DNA of 64,000 nt from Bacteroidota bacterium (GTDB taxonomy: Bacteria > Bacteroidota > Bacteroidia > Flavobacteriales > Flavobacteriaceae), in contig CANFJB010000004.1 of the NCBI GenBank assembly GCA_947447375.1, positions 120,136 through 184,135 on the forward strand, in the 5' to 3' direction. Made by a program: the position numbers and the translations under genes. Below the pieces are notes generated by a model that was given only the letters and a program-made list of their open reading frames with translations, was not told where the DNA came from and made no database searches. This document shows positions 44,046 to 52,803 of the stretch, in pieces (positions within the stretch are counted from its first letter, which is position 1; the number at the start of each line of letters is the position of its first letter).

Positions 44046-45116
44046 TTACACTTGACTTTCAAAATCTTTCATTACATCCACTAGCACTTGTACACTTTCT
44101 ATTGGAAGTGCATTGTACATAGAAGCTCTATATCCACCAACAGAACGATGCCCAGGCAAACCAGAAATTCCTGCCGCTTTCCACATAGAATCGAATAGTT
44201 CAGTGTGTTCTTCATTATCTAATAAGAAAACAACGTTCATATTAGAACGGTCTTCCACTTTTGCAGCTCCTTTAAAATACGGATTTCTGTCAATTTCAGT
44301 ATATAATAAATTTGCTTTAGCTTGATTCAATTTCTCAACAGCTGCAATTCCACCAATTTTCTTCAACCATTGTAAAGTCAATAATGATGCGTAAACAGGG
44401 AAAACCGCCGGAGTATTGTACATGCTTTCCGCTTTTATATGTTTTTCATAATCCAACATACTTGGTATTACTCTTCCCGATTTACCTAAAATTTCCTCTT
44501 TAATTACTACTAAAGTAGTCCCTGCAGGGCCCATATTTTTTTGAGCGCCAGCATAAATAATATCAAATTTTGAAAAATCTAAAACTCGAGAGAAAATATC
44601 TGAACTCATATCACAAACCATTGGTACAGATACAGTTGGAAATTCCTTTATTTGTGTTCCAAAAATGGTATTGTTACTTGTACAATGTAAATAATCTACA
44701 TCATTTGGCACTGTAAATTCTTTAGGAATATAACTGTAATTCTCGTCTTTGGATGAAGCTACAACGGTAACCTCTCCAAATAATTTTGCTTCTTTAATTG
44801 CGGCAGACGCCCATGTTCCCGTGTCTAAATAGGCTGCTTTTCCGTCCACTTTCATCAAGTTATAAGGAACCATCAAAAATTCTAAACTTGCACCACCATG
44901 AAGAAACAACGCTTGGTACCCTTTTCCTTTTAAATCTAATAATTCTAATGCTAAATCTCTTGCTTCGTCCATTACAGCAACAAAATCTTTGCTTCTGTGT
45001 GAAATTTCTAAAAGAGATAAACCTGAATTATTGAAATCTAATATTGCTTCCGCAGATTTTTGAAAAACTTCTTGAGGTAAAATACAAGGTCCTGCGCTGT
45101 AATTGTGTTTTTTCAT
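44046..45116 (-). CDS. serC: Phosphoserine aminotransferase
   Basis: 356 aa. It makes phosphoserine from phosphohydroxypyruvate. Start HNYSAGPCILP, PLP lysine in IIYAGAQKNMGPAGTTLV (about 190-207) and GLPGHRSVGGYRASMYNALP near the end are typical. serA lies downstream on the same strand, after a 201-bp gap. Confidence 0.96.
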   Translation of the reverse strand: MKKHNYSAGPCILPQEVFQKSAEAILDFNNSGLSLLEISHRSKDFVAVMDEARDLALELLDLKGKGYQALFLHGGASLEFLMVPYNLMKVDGKAAYLDTGTWASAAIKEAKLFGEVTVVASSKDENYSYIPKEFTVPNDVDYLHCTSNNTIFGTQIKEFPTVSVPMVCDMSSDIFSRVLDFSKFDIIYAGAQKNMGPAGTTLVVIKEEILGKSGRVIPSMLDYEKHIKAESMYNTPAVFPVYASLLTLQWLKKIGGIAAVEKLNQAKANLLYTEIDRNPYFKGAAKVEDRSNMNVVFLLDNEEHTELFDSMWKAAGISGLPGHRSVGGYRASMYNALPIESVQVLVDVMKDFESQV

Positions 45117-45256
45117 TCGTGTTGTGGTGTTGAAAAAAAATTAAGGTACAAATTTCGTAAATAGGAAACTAAAATCAATTAAATATTACTAAATAGTTAT
45201 GCCGATTTATTAACAAAATCGTTTTAGTGAAAATGGTTAAATAAGAAATTGATAAT

Positions 45257-46315
45257 CTATAAATTGATCAGGAAGTTTATTGTATCAATATTATCAGCAT
45301 AATCCCACAATTTTGGTTTTTGTGTTTGTCCAAACAACACGCTATTTTCAATCAAATTATTGGAAACAATACATTGAATTTGCTCGTGATCTTGCTGTAA
45401 TTTATTTTTTAATTCCTCCAAATTATCATAATATTCATAAAATACAGATGAAATTGGCGAAGCATAACTTGGATCTTCTTTAATGATTAGAAATTCATTG
45501 TCCAATAAATTAAAATTACTCATTAAGAAAACGGCCTTGTTATAATCGTAATTGTTAATGTATTTTTCAAATTTCATCACTTGGTGATAAGGATACATCC
45601 CACCAAAAAAAGCATCAAAATTATAATTTCTTGGTACAAATATCTTAGAAACATTTCTACATCCTAATCCAAAATAACGAAATACATCCTCTCCTAATGC
45701 AATCATTTGCTCCTTAGTTTCATTTCCGTCTAAAACTGCAACTGAATTTCTTGATTTTCTGATAATCGAGGGTTTATCTTTAAAATAATACTCAAAATAA
45801 CGAGCGGTATTATTACTTCCGGTTGCTATTACAGCATCAAAATTTTCTAATTTACCCTCAACAAATGTGATGTAATTTTCTAATTTTGGTTCGACCGAAA
45901 TTAGGTATTTTGCTAAAAAAGGCAATAAATGCTGATCGTTTGAAGAGGTTTTTACCAGTACTTTATGACCTGAAAATAAAACCGAAATAAAATCATGGAA
46001 ACCTACCAAAGGAATATTTCCGGCCAAAACCAATCCAACTGTTTTAGGAGTTATATTATCTAAATTATAACGATTCAACCATTGGTTTAAATTCTCCTCG
46101 GTCAATGCTTCTGCCCAAGATTGAATTGCAAAATATACGTTTTCATTGGTGTACCAACCATTATGCGATGGCGATAACTGAATTAAATCAATGAATTTAT
46201 CAAAATACAAATCGTTGTGAAGCACCGACGTAGATTTGGTATTTTCAACCTCGGAAAATTGCGCTAAGAATTTACCCAGTTCGATGAAAATACTTTTTTT
46301 ATGTTCTAATGTCAT
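45257..46315 (-). CDS. Acyl-CoA reductase (LuxC-like)
   Basis: 352 aa from the ATG at 46315; the longer frame starts in the leader. The aldehyde dehydrogenase-like fold fits PF05893: VGLVLAGNIPLVGFHDFISV, HKVLVKTSSND and FRYFGLGCRNVSKIFVP (catalytic Cys). It should reduce a fatty acyl-CoA to the aldehyde. Divergent from a ferredoxin gene; this neighbourhood with serC-serA is common in flavobacteria, but the physiological product is unknown. Confidence 0.9.
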   Translation of the reverse strand: MTLEHKKSIFIELGKFLAQFSEVENTKSTSVLHNDLYFDKFIDLIQLSPSHNGWYTNENVYFAIQSWAEALTEENLNQWLNRYNLDNITPKTVGLVLAGNIPLVGFHDFISVLFSGHKVLVKTSSNDQHLLPFLAKYLISVEPKLENYITFVEGKLENFDAVIATGSNNTARYFEYYFKDKPSIIRKSRNSVAVLDGNETKEQMIALGEDVFRYFGLGCRNVSKIFVPRNYNFDAFFGGMYPYHQVMKFEKYINNYDYNKAVFLMSNFNLLDNEFLIIKEDPSYASPISSVFYEYYDNLEELKNKLQQDHEQIQCIVSNNLIENSVLFGQTQKPKLWDYADNIDTINFLINL

Positions 46316-46354
46316 ATTGATTTGCTTATGATAAGTTTTGGATGTAATTTTGCA

Positions 46355-46362
46355 CAAAAATA
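46355..46362 (-). promoter_or_regulatory. -7 promoter box for acyl-CoA reductase
   Basis: TATTTTTG on the minus strand, about 39 nt before the ATG at 46315, fits TAnnTTTG. Confidence 0.55.
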
Positions 46363-46440
46363 AGATAATTATCTGCAATAGGCAATACGCCGAGAGCTTT
46401 ATGCTCATCGCTTATAGCCTTTTGCTTAAAGCAAAATAAA

Positions 46441-46791
46441 ATGGCAATTATAATAACTGACGAATGTATTAATTGTGGGGCTTGCGAACCGGAATGTCCA
46501 AATACTGCAATTTATGAAGGAGCTGACGATTGGAGATACAAAGACGGAACAAAAATTAGAGGAAAAGTAATTTTGGCCGACGGAACTGAAGTCGATGCTG
46601 ATGCAGCTCAAACTCCAATTTCAGACGATATTTACTATATTGTTCCTGGAAAATGTACCGAATGTAAAGGGTTTCACGAAGAACCACAATGCGCCGCTGT
46701 TTGCCCTGTAGACTGCTGTGTTCCTGATGAAAATCATGTGGAAAGCGAAGAAACGCTTTTAAACAGACAAGCTTTTTTACACAACGAATAA
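46441..46791 (+). CDS. Ferredoxin, 4Fe-4S dicluster
   Basis: 116 aa. First cluster [11 protein letters not shown] (Cys 9, 12, 15, 19); second CTEC...C-AAVC (about 72-88), both C-x2-C-type with the interleaved CP residues. It fits the YfhL/7Fe-8Fe ferredoxin group with an inserted loop of about 50 residues between clusters. Electron donor role; partner unknown, although it is divergent from the acyl-CoA reductase. Confidence 0.93.
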   Translation: MAIIITDECINCGACEPECPNTAIYEGADDWRYKDGTKIRGKVILADGTEVDADAAQTPISDDIYYIVPGKCTECKGFHEEPQCAAVCPVDCCVPDENHVESEETLLNRQAFLHNE

Positions 46792-46792
46792 T

Positions 46793-46827
46793 AAAAAAAT
46801 CCTGAGTTACTAGCTCAGGATTTTTTT
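46793..46827. terminator. Bidirectional terminator between ferredoxin and TonB receptor
   Basis: 14-bp perfect stem AAAAAAATCCTGAG / CTCAGGATTTTTTT with a 7-nt loop, suiting both converging genes. Confidence 0.93.
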
Positions 46828-46841
46828 TTGAAGTTTATTAA

Positions 46842-49271
46842 TTAGAAATTAAATCCTAACCTAGCATAGTAATAGGCACCATTGAAACCCATTTGAACAG
46901 CATCCCAATATCCACCTGCTTCAGTATTTCCTAACTCATCTTGTTTGGTAGGATAAACATTGAAAAGGTTATTACTTCCAACAGTTAATTTTAAATGATT
47001 GGTCATTTTATATCCTAAAGTTAAATCGGTATTTACTCTTGCATCATATACATTATCTAATCCAGCATAATCAATTAATACTACTTTACTGAAGTGAGTA
47101 AATGCTAAACCGGCATCAAATTTATTTTTAGCATAATTCAAATTCAAAGCAAATTTGTTTTTTGGAGCAGAAGCCAATAAAAAGGCTTGTTCCCGTTTTC
47201 CGAAAAAAGTCTCGGCATCTAAATTTCCATTCTTTACTTTTTCAATTTTCATGTCGTTGATATTTCCTACAAGAGTAATTCCGTAGGTGGAATTATCAAT
47301 TTTTTTCTTCCATGCAAGAACAATATCCAAACCTAGAGTTTTTGTATCGGCAGCATTAGCGAAAAACTGCGCTTGATCAACACCTAAACCTTGGCTCGAA
47401 GCATCAAAATAGCTTGTTAATACAATTCTGTCTTTTACTTTTATCATATAACCATCTACAGTTGCAGTAAAATTATTGAAGGTCGCTGTTATTCCTAATG
47501 ATGAATTTAAAGCGGTTTCTTGTCTTAATTTTTGAATACCAAACGATCTAGTAACAGGACTATCGTTTGGAGATAATAATATTTCTGTAGCACCTGCCGC
47601 ATTAATATTTGTAAAATGCAAACCATAATAAGATTGAGCTAATGAAGGAGCACGGAATCCTGTACTCACCGACCCTCTTAAATTAACATGGTCGCTTAAT
47701 TTAAGTCTTGATGCGAATTTACCATTGGTTGTACTTCCAAAATCACTGTATTTTTCATAACGAAGTGCTCCACTTAACATCAATCTATTATTAATATCAA
47801 ATTCAGTATCAACGTATAAAGATAAGTTACTTCTGCTTTTATCTACTGCATTACTTGGGCTATAACCTGGGAAACCTTGAGAACTTCCTGGTCTTGGATC
47901 TCCAGAAATAGGATCAATTGGGGGTGATTGAGTTGCTGGATTTGTAATTGGATGACCATTTACATCATAAGTAGTGTAAGATGCTTCTTGACCCGCAAAA
48001 ACAATAAAATTCTCTGTTCGGAACTCTGCTCCAAAAGCTAAATTCATTCCGCCTAAAACAGTGTCATAATTTTTTGAGAAATCAAAATTGGAAACATTTT
48101 GGGCTAAACTATGACCCCCTGCATCAAATTCTGTTGGCGATGCCATTAATAAAGAAGGATTCATTGTTCCTTTTATTGTATAATGAAAAAGGTTTTTTCC
48201 ATAAGTATTACTAATATCAATTTTCCAACCGTTATCCGTTTCAGTTGTAACACCTGTTGTCATTGAATTATCTAAAACTATTGATGTTATTCTAGGAGTA
48301 TAACCACCTGGATAAAAAGATTCTACAACATTGGCATTTCCGCTATTTCTTGTAAAAGCATAAGCATCAGTATCTCTAAAATTATTACCTCCAAAAGCAT
48401 AAAATTTGGTTCTTTTTGAAATTGGAATAACCGAGTTTACAGAGAAATTATAGCTATCCATAGATGCTTCACCAAAACCTTTTCTGAAATCAAAACCAGG
48501 ACGTAAAACTTTTTCTTTAGTAAAATATTCAGTTGTAAAATTGATAAAACCTCCGTTTTCTCCAACAGCAACTCCATAGTTTAAAGCAAATTTAACTGTA
48601 TTTCCGTCGAAAGCTTTTCTTTTTGTATAAGAATTACCATTTCCGTTTTGGTCTAATGTATAATTAGCTGTATTTGCAGTTCCTGGTAAGAAATCTCCCT
48701 GAGCATTAGTGTTAAAAGCTCCATATGTAATCGCACCGGTTAATTCATTTACATTGTCATTCAATACAATATTAATAACACCCGCAATTGCATCAGAACC
48801 GTATTGTGCTGCAGCTCCATCTCTCAAAATTTCAATTCTCTTGATTGAAGAAGCAGGAATTGCATTTAAATCGGTTCCAGTATTTCCTCTACCTCTAGTT
48901 CCATATAAAGTAACTAACGACGATTGGTGTCTTCTTTTTCCATTTATCAAAACTAAGGTTTGATCAGGTCCCATACCTCTCAATGAAGCTGGATCAACGT
49001 GATCAGCACCGTCAGATCCGGATTGTTTGTTAGCATTAAATGAAGGCGCAATGTATTGCAATAATTGATTAATTTCAATTTTACCACTTTGTGTGGTTAG
49101 GTCTTTCATGTTAATAATATCAATTGGAACCGCTGAATTAACCACTGTCCTCTTGGTATTCCTCGAACCTACAATTTGAACTTCTTGAAGCTCCTCGGCC
49201 TTTTTGTCTTTCTCTTGTGCATAAAAAATTGATGCATTAAGCAAAACTAATAGTAATGTAATTTTTTTCAT
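46842..49271 (-). CDS. TonB-dependent outer-membrane receptor
   Basis: 809 aa from the ATG at 49271. Signal peptide (about 1-18), plug domain (LQEVQIVGSRNTKRT; RIEILRDGAAAQYGSDAIAG) and a long barrel ending in aromatic-rich strands (GAYYYARLGFNF). It lacks the N-terminal carboxypeptidase-like domain of SusC proteins, so siderophore, vitamin or metal-type uptake is more likely than polysaccharide. Substrate unknown; the lone convergent neighbour gives no clue. Confidence 0.92.
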   Translation of the reverse strand: MKKITLLLVLLNASIFYAQEKDKKAEELQEVQIVGSRNTKRTVVNSAVPIDIINMKDLTTQSGKIEINQLLQYIAPSFNANKQSGSDGADHVDPASLRGMGPDQTLVLINGKRRHQSSLVTLYGTRGRGNTGTDLNAIPASSIKRIEILRDGAAAQYGSDAIAGVINIVLNDNVNELTGAITYGAFNTNAQGDFLPGTANTANYTLDQNGNGNSYTKRKAFDGNTVKFALNYGVAVGENGGFINFTTEYFTKEKVLRPGFDFRKGFGEASMDSYNFSVNSVIPISKRTKFYAFGGNNFRDTDAYAFTRNSGNANVVESFYPGGYTPRITSIVLDNSMTTGVTTETDNGWKIDISNTYGKNLFHYTIKGTMNPSLLMASPTEFDAGGHSLAQNVSNFDFSKNYDTVLGGMNLAFGAEFRTENFIVFAGQEASYTTYDVNGHPITNPATQSPPIDPISGDPRPGSSQGFPGYSPSNAVDKSRSNLSLYVDTEFDINNRLMLSGALRYEKYSDFGSTTNGKFASRLKLSDHVNLRGSVSTGFRAPSLAQSYYGLHFTNINAAGATEILLSPNDSPVTRSFGIQKLRQETALNSSLGITATFNNFTATVDGYMIKVKDRIVLTSYFDASSQGLGVDQAQFFANAADTKTLGLDIVLAWKKKIDNSTYGITLVGNINDMKIEKVKNGNLDAETFFGKREQAFLLASAPKNKFALNLNYAKNKFDAGLAFTHFSKVVLIDYAGLDNVYDARVNTDLTLGYKMTNHLKLTVGSNNLFNVYPTKQDELGNTEAGGYWDAVQMGFNGAYYYARLGFNF

Positions 49272-49391
49272 AATCAATTTGTTTTAAAGGTTTATAATAA
49301 ATAATAAGGGGCAAGTTACTTTATTTAATAATACGTTAACTCAATCACTAATCATTTATTTTCTACAATTTTTATTAAAAGATATAAATCC

Positions 49392-49399
49392 TATATTTG
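49392..49399 (+). promoter_or_regulatory. -7 promoter box for ychF
   Basis: TATATTTG, 21 nt before the ychF ATG, fits TAnnTTTG. Confidence 0.65.
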
Positions 49400-49420
49400 C
49401 ACTCTTAAAAATAAACCATA

Positions 49421-50515
49421 ATGAAAGCAGGAATTGTAGGATTACCAAATGTTGGAAAATCAACATTATTCAATTGTTTGTCTAACGCAAAAGCACAAAG
49501 CGCTAACTTCCCATTTTGTACTATCGAACCTAATATTGGTGTGGTAAATGTACCCGATTCTAGAATCGCAAAATTAGAAGAATTAGTAAAACCAGAGCGC
49601 GTTCAAATGGCAACAGTTGATATTGTTGATATTGCAGGATTGGTAAAAGGAGCTAGTAAAGGCGAAGGTTTAGGAAACCAATTCCTAGGAAATATTAGAG
49701 AATGTAACGCAATTATTCACGTTTTACGTTGTTTTGATAATGATAATATTATCCACGTTGATGGAAATGTAAATCCGATTAGAGATAAAGAAACCATTGA
49801 CATCGAATTGCAATTAAAAGACCTTGAAACCGTTGAAAAACGTCTTGAAAAAGTGAATCGTGCCGCAAAAACCGGAAATAAAGAAGCGCAAACTGAAAAA
49901 GCGTTATTGGACCGAATTAAAGACGCTTTATTACAAGCAAAATCAGCTAGAACAGTAGTTCCTCAAAATCATGAAGAAGTAGAATTGATGGAAACTTTCC
50001 AATTAATCACTACAAAACCCGTTCTATATGTTTGTAATGTAAACGAAGAAGCCGCAGTAAACGGTAATCAATATGTAGATCAGGTTCGCGAATTGGTAAA
50101 ATCGGAAGACGCCGAAGTAATTATACTTTCTGTGGGTGCCGAAGCAGATATCGCCGAATTAGAAAGCTTTGAAGAGCGTCAAATTTTCCTTGAAGACATG
50201 GGATTGTCCGAGCCAGGATCTTCGGTTTTAATTCGTGCTGCCTATAAATTATTGAAACAACAAACCTATTTTACCGCCGGAGTTAAAGAAGTTCGAGCAT
50301 GGACTATCAACGTGGGAGCCACAGCACCTCAAGCTGCAGGAGTAATTCACACCGATTTTGAAAAAGGATTTATCCGTGCCGAAGTTATTTCGTATGAAGA
50401 TTTTGTTCACTACGGATCAGAAGCAAAATGCAAAGAAGCAGGGAAATTTAAAGTCGAAGGAAAAGAATATGTCGTAAAAGATGGCGACGTAATGCACTTC
50501 CGTTTCAACGTATAA
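49421..50515 (+). CDS. ychF: Redox-regulated ATPase/GTPase YchF (Obg family)
   Basis: 364 aa, usual length. G1 GLPNVGKST (7-15), G3 DIVDIAGLVKGASKGEGLGN, G4-like NVNE in place of NKxD (explaining ATP preference in YchF), and a C-terminal TGS domain (RAWTINVGATAPQAAGVIH). It is implicated in translation and stress responses. Confidence 0.96.
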   Translation: MKAGIVGLPNVGKSTLFNCLSNAKAQSANFPFCTIEPNIGVVNVPDSRIAKLEELVKPERVQMATVDIVDIAGLVKGASKGEGLGNQFLGNIRECNAIIHVLRCFDNDNIIHVDGNVNPIRDKETIDIELQLKDLETVEKRLEKVNRAAKTGNKEAQTEKALLDRIKDALLQAKSARTVVPQNHEEVELMETFQLITTKPVLYVCNVNEEAAVNGNQYVDQVRELVKSEDAEVIILSVGAEADIAELESFEERQIFLEDMGLSEPGSSVLIRAAYKLLKQQTYFTAGVKEVRAWTINVGATAPQAAGVIHTDFEKGFIRAEVISYEDFVHYGSEAKCKEAGKFKVEGKEYVVKDGDVMHFRFNV

Positions 50516-50526
50516 ATAAAATTAAG

Positions 50527-50550
50527 ACCGCTAAATTAGCGGTTTTTTTG
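50527..50550 (+). terminator. Terminator after ychF
   Basis: 8-bp perfect stem ACCGCTAA / TTAGCGGT and T-run, 11 bp after the ychF stop. Confidence 0.9.
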
Positions 50551-50559
50551 TGCCAATTT

Positions 50560-50785
50560 CCAGCTATCCATTACAAGATTTTTTCATAAAATGGTATTTT
50601 CTAAGCCCAAAATGGAGCTTCCTTTGGTCGCTCATTGTAGCCAAGAAAAAATACATTTTCTCAAAAAAATGCTTTCCATTTCTATCTGGGGCAAAATATC
50701 GTTAAAAATTATAAATCTGAGTTCTAAATCTAAAATCTAAGGTCTTAAATCTTAAATCTAAGGTCTTAAATCTTAAATCAAAATT
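50560..50785. repeat. Dispersed repeat family 2 (copy 4) and short tandem tract
   Basis: 50560-50692 holds a family 2 repeat in minus orientation: CCAGCTATCCATTACAAG at the left and GCTTTCCATTTCTATCTGGG at the right. From about 50738 to 50779 the 21-bp unit TAAGGTCTTAAATCTTAAAT is present twice. The 402-bp gap between ychF and parE contains these and no gene that I can see. Confidence 0.7.
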
Positions 50786-50917
50786 GTCAATATCATTCTT
50801 AATAACTTTGATAAAAATAGTTTTAAAACCAAACGAATAGTATTAAATTAGCACATTCGAGGTACTTCCAAAAAGTATTGACCGAACAGAACGCAGATAA
50901 ATTCAGTTTTAATAAAA

Positions 50918-52780
50918 ATGTCAGAACAAAATCAATATACCGAAGACAATATACGCTCCCTCGATTGGAAAGAACACATCCGAATGCGACCAGGAATGTA
51001 CATTGGAAAATTGGGTGATGGCTCCTCTCCTGACGATGGTATTTACATTCTTTTAAAGGAAGTTCTAGATAACTGTATCGATGAATTTGTAATGGGAGCC
51101 GGTAAAACCATAGAGGTTACCATAAAAGACAAAACCGTAACCGTTCGCGATTATGGTCGTGGAATTCCATTAGGAAAAGTCGTTGATGTAGTTTCCAAAA
51201 TGAATACTGGAGGTAAATACGATTCGCTTGCCTTCAAAAAATCGGTTGGTTTAAATGGTGTAGGTACCAAAGCGGTAAATGCACTTTCTAATTATTTCCG
51301 AGTAGAATCTGTTCGTGATGACAAACAAAAGGCGGCTGAATTTTCTGAAGGAAACCTAGTTTTAGAAGAAGATATAATTGAAACCACCAAGAGAAAAGGT
51401 ACTAAAGTAACCTTCACTCCTGATGAAGCGATATTTAAAAATTACAAATTCAGAATTGAATATGTAATTAAAATGGTGAAAAATTATTGTTATCTAAACA
51501 ATGGTTTGACCATTTTATTCAACGGTGAAAAATACTATTCTGAAAATGGGCTTAAAGATTTATTGGAAGAAACCATTCACGCCGATGATTTAGAATACCC
51601 AATCGTACATTTAAAAGGTGACGATATCGAAATTGCGCTAACTCATAGTAAAACGCAATACAGCGAAGAATACCACTCTTTTGTAAACGGTCAAAACACC
51701 ACTCAAGGAGGAACGCACTTAGCGGCCTACAGAGAAGCAATTGTAAAAACCATTCGAGAGTTTTACAATAAAGGTTTCGAAGCTTCCGACGTTCGAAAAT
51801 CAATCGTAACCGCGATTAGTATCAAAGTAATGGAGCCTGTTTTTGAATCACAAACAAAAACAAAATTGGGTTCTACCGATATGGGTTCTGAAGCAGGAAT
51901 GCCGTCGGTTCGAACTTTTGTAAATGATTTTGTGAAAACAAATTTGGATAATTATTTACATAAAAATCCAACAACAGCGGATGCCTTATTACGCAAAATT
52001 CTTCAAGCGGAACGCGAACGAAAAGAACTTTCAGGAATTCGAAAATTAGCCACTGATAGAGCTAAAAAGGCCAATCTTCACAATAAAAAATTAAGAGATT
52101 GTAGAGTTCATCTTCAAGATACCAAAAACCCTAGAAGTTTAGAAAGTACGCTTTTTATCACCGAGGGAGATTCGGCTTCTGGATCAATAACGAAGTCTAG
52201 AGATGTGAATACCCAAGCGGTATTTAGTTTGCGTGGTAAGCCTTTGAATTCCTATGGAATGACGAAGAAAATCGTATACGAAAATGAAGAATTCAACTTG
52301 CTACAAGCCGCATTGGATATTGAAGATGGATTGGAGCGTTTGCGTTATAATAACATCGTAATTGCAACCGATGCCGATGTGGACGGAATGCACATCCGAT
52401 TATTATTAATTACCTTTTTCCTGCAATTTTTCCCAGAATTAATAAAAGAAGGACATTTGTATATTTTGCAAACTCCCCTTTTCCGTGTTAGAAATAAGAA
52501 AGAAACGATATATTGCTATTCAGACGAAGAGCGAAAAGACGCCATTGAGAAATTAAAACCAAAACCTGAAATCACTCGATTTAAAGGATTGGGGGAAATT
52601 TCACCTGATGAGTTTAAAAATTTCATTGGTGAATCCATTCGATTGGACCCAATTATGATGGATAAAAACACGTCAATTGAGCAATTATTATCCTTCTATA
52701 TGGGTAAAAATACCCCAGACCGCCAAGATTTTATTATTAAAAACTTGAAAGTCGATTTAGATGTTGTTGAAGCAATTTAG
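50918..52780 (+). CDS. parE: DNA topoisomerase IV subunit B
   Basis: 620 aa. GHKL ATPase with [12 protein letters not shown] and DYGRGIPLG (about 47-87), GGKYDS and [14 protein letters not shown], then the TOPRIM domain with TEGDSASGS (about 413-421) and DADVDGMH (about 487-494). It forms topo IV with the ParC gene 23 bp downstream; flavobacterial ParE is distinct from GyrB by its shorter N-terminal region. Confidence 0.95.
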   Translation: MSEQNQYTEDNIRSLDWKEHIRMRPGMYIGKLGDGSSPDDGIYILLKEVLDNCIDEFVMGAGKTIEVTIKDKTVTVRDYGRGIPLGKVVDVVSKMNTGGKYDSLAFKKSVGLNGVGTKAVNALSNYFRVESVRDDKQKAAEFSEGNLVLEEDIIETTKRKGTKVTFTPDEAIFKNYKFRIEYVIKMVKNYCYLNNGLTILFNGEKYYSENGLKDLLEETIHADDLEYPIVHLKGDDIEIALTHSKTQYSEEYHSFVNGQNTTQGGTHLAAYREAIVKTIREFYNKGFEASDVRKSIVTAISIKVMEPVFESQTKTKLGSTDMGSEAGMPSVRTFVNDFVKTNLDNYLHKNPTTADALLRKILQAERERKELSGIRKLATDRAKKANLHNKKLRDCRVHLQDTKNPRSLESTLFITEGDSASGSITKSRDVNTQAVFSLRGKPLNSYGMTKKIVYENEEFNLLQAALDIEDGLERLRYNNIVIATDADVDGMHIRLLLITFFLQFFPELIKEGHLYILQTPLFRVRNKKETIYCYSDEERKDAIEKLKPKPEITRFKGLGEISPDEFKNFIGESIRLDPIMMDKNTSIEQLLSFYMGKNTPDRQDFIIKNLKVDLDVVEAI

Positions 52781-52803
52781 TTAAAAAGAGTCAAAGAAAT
52801 TTA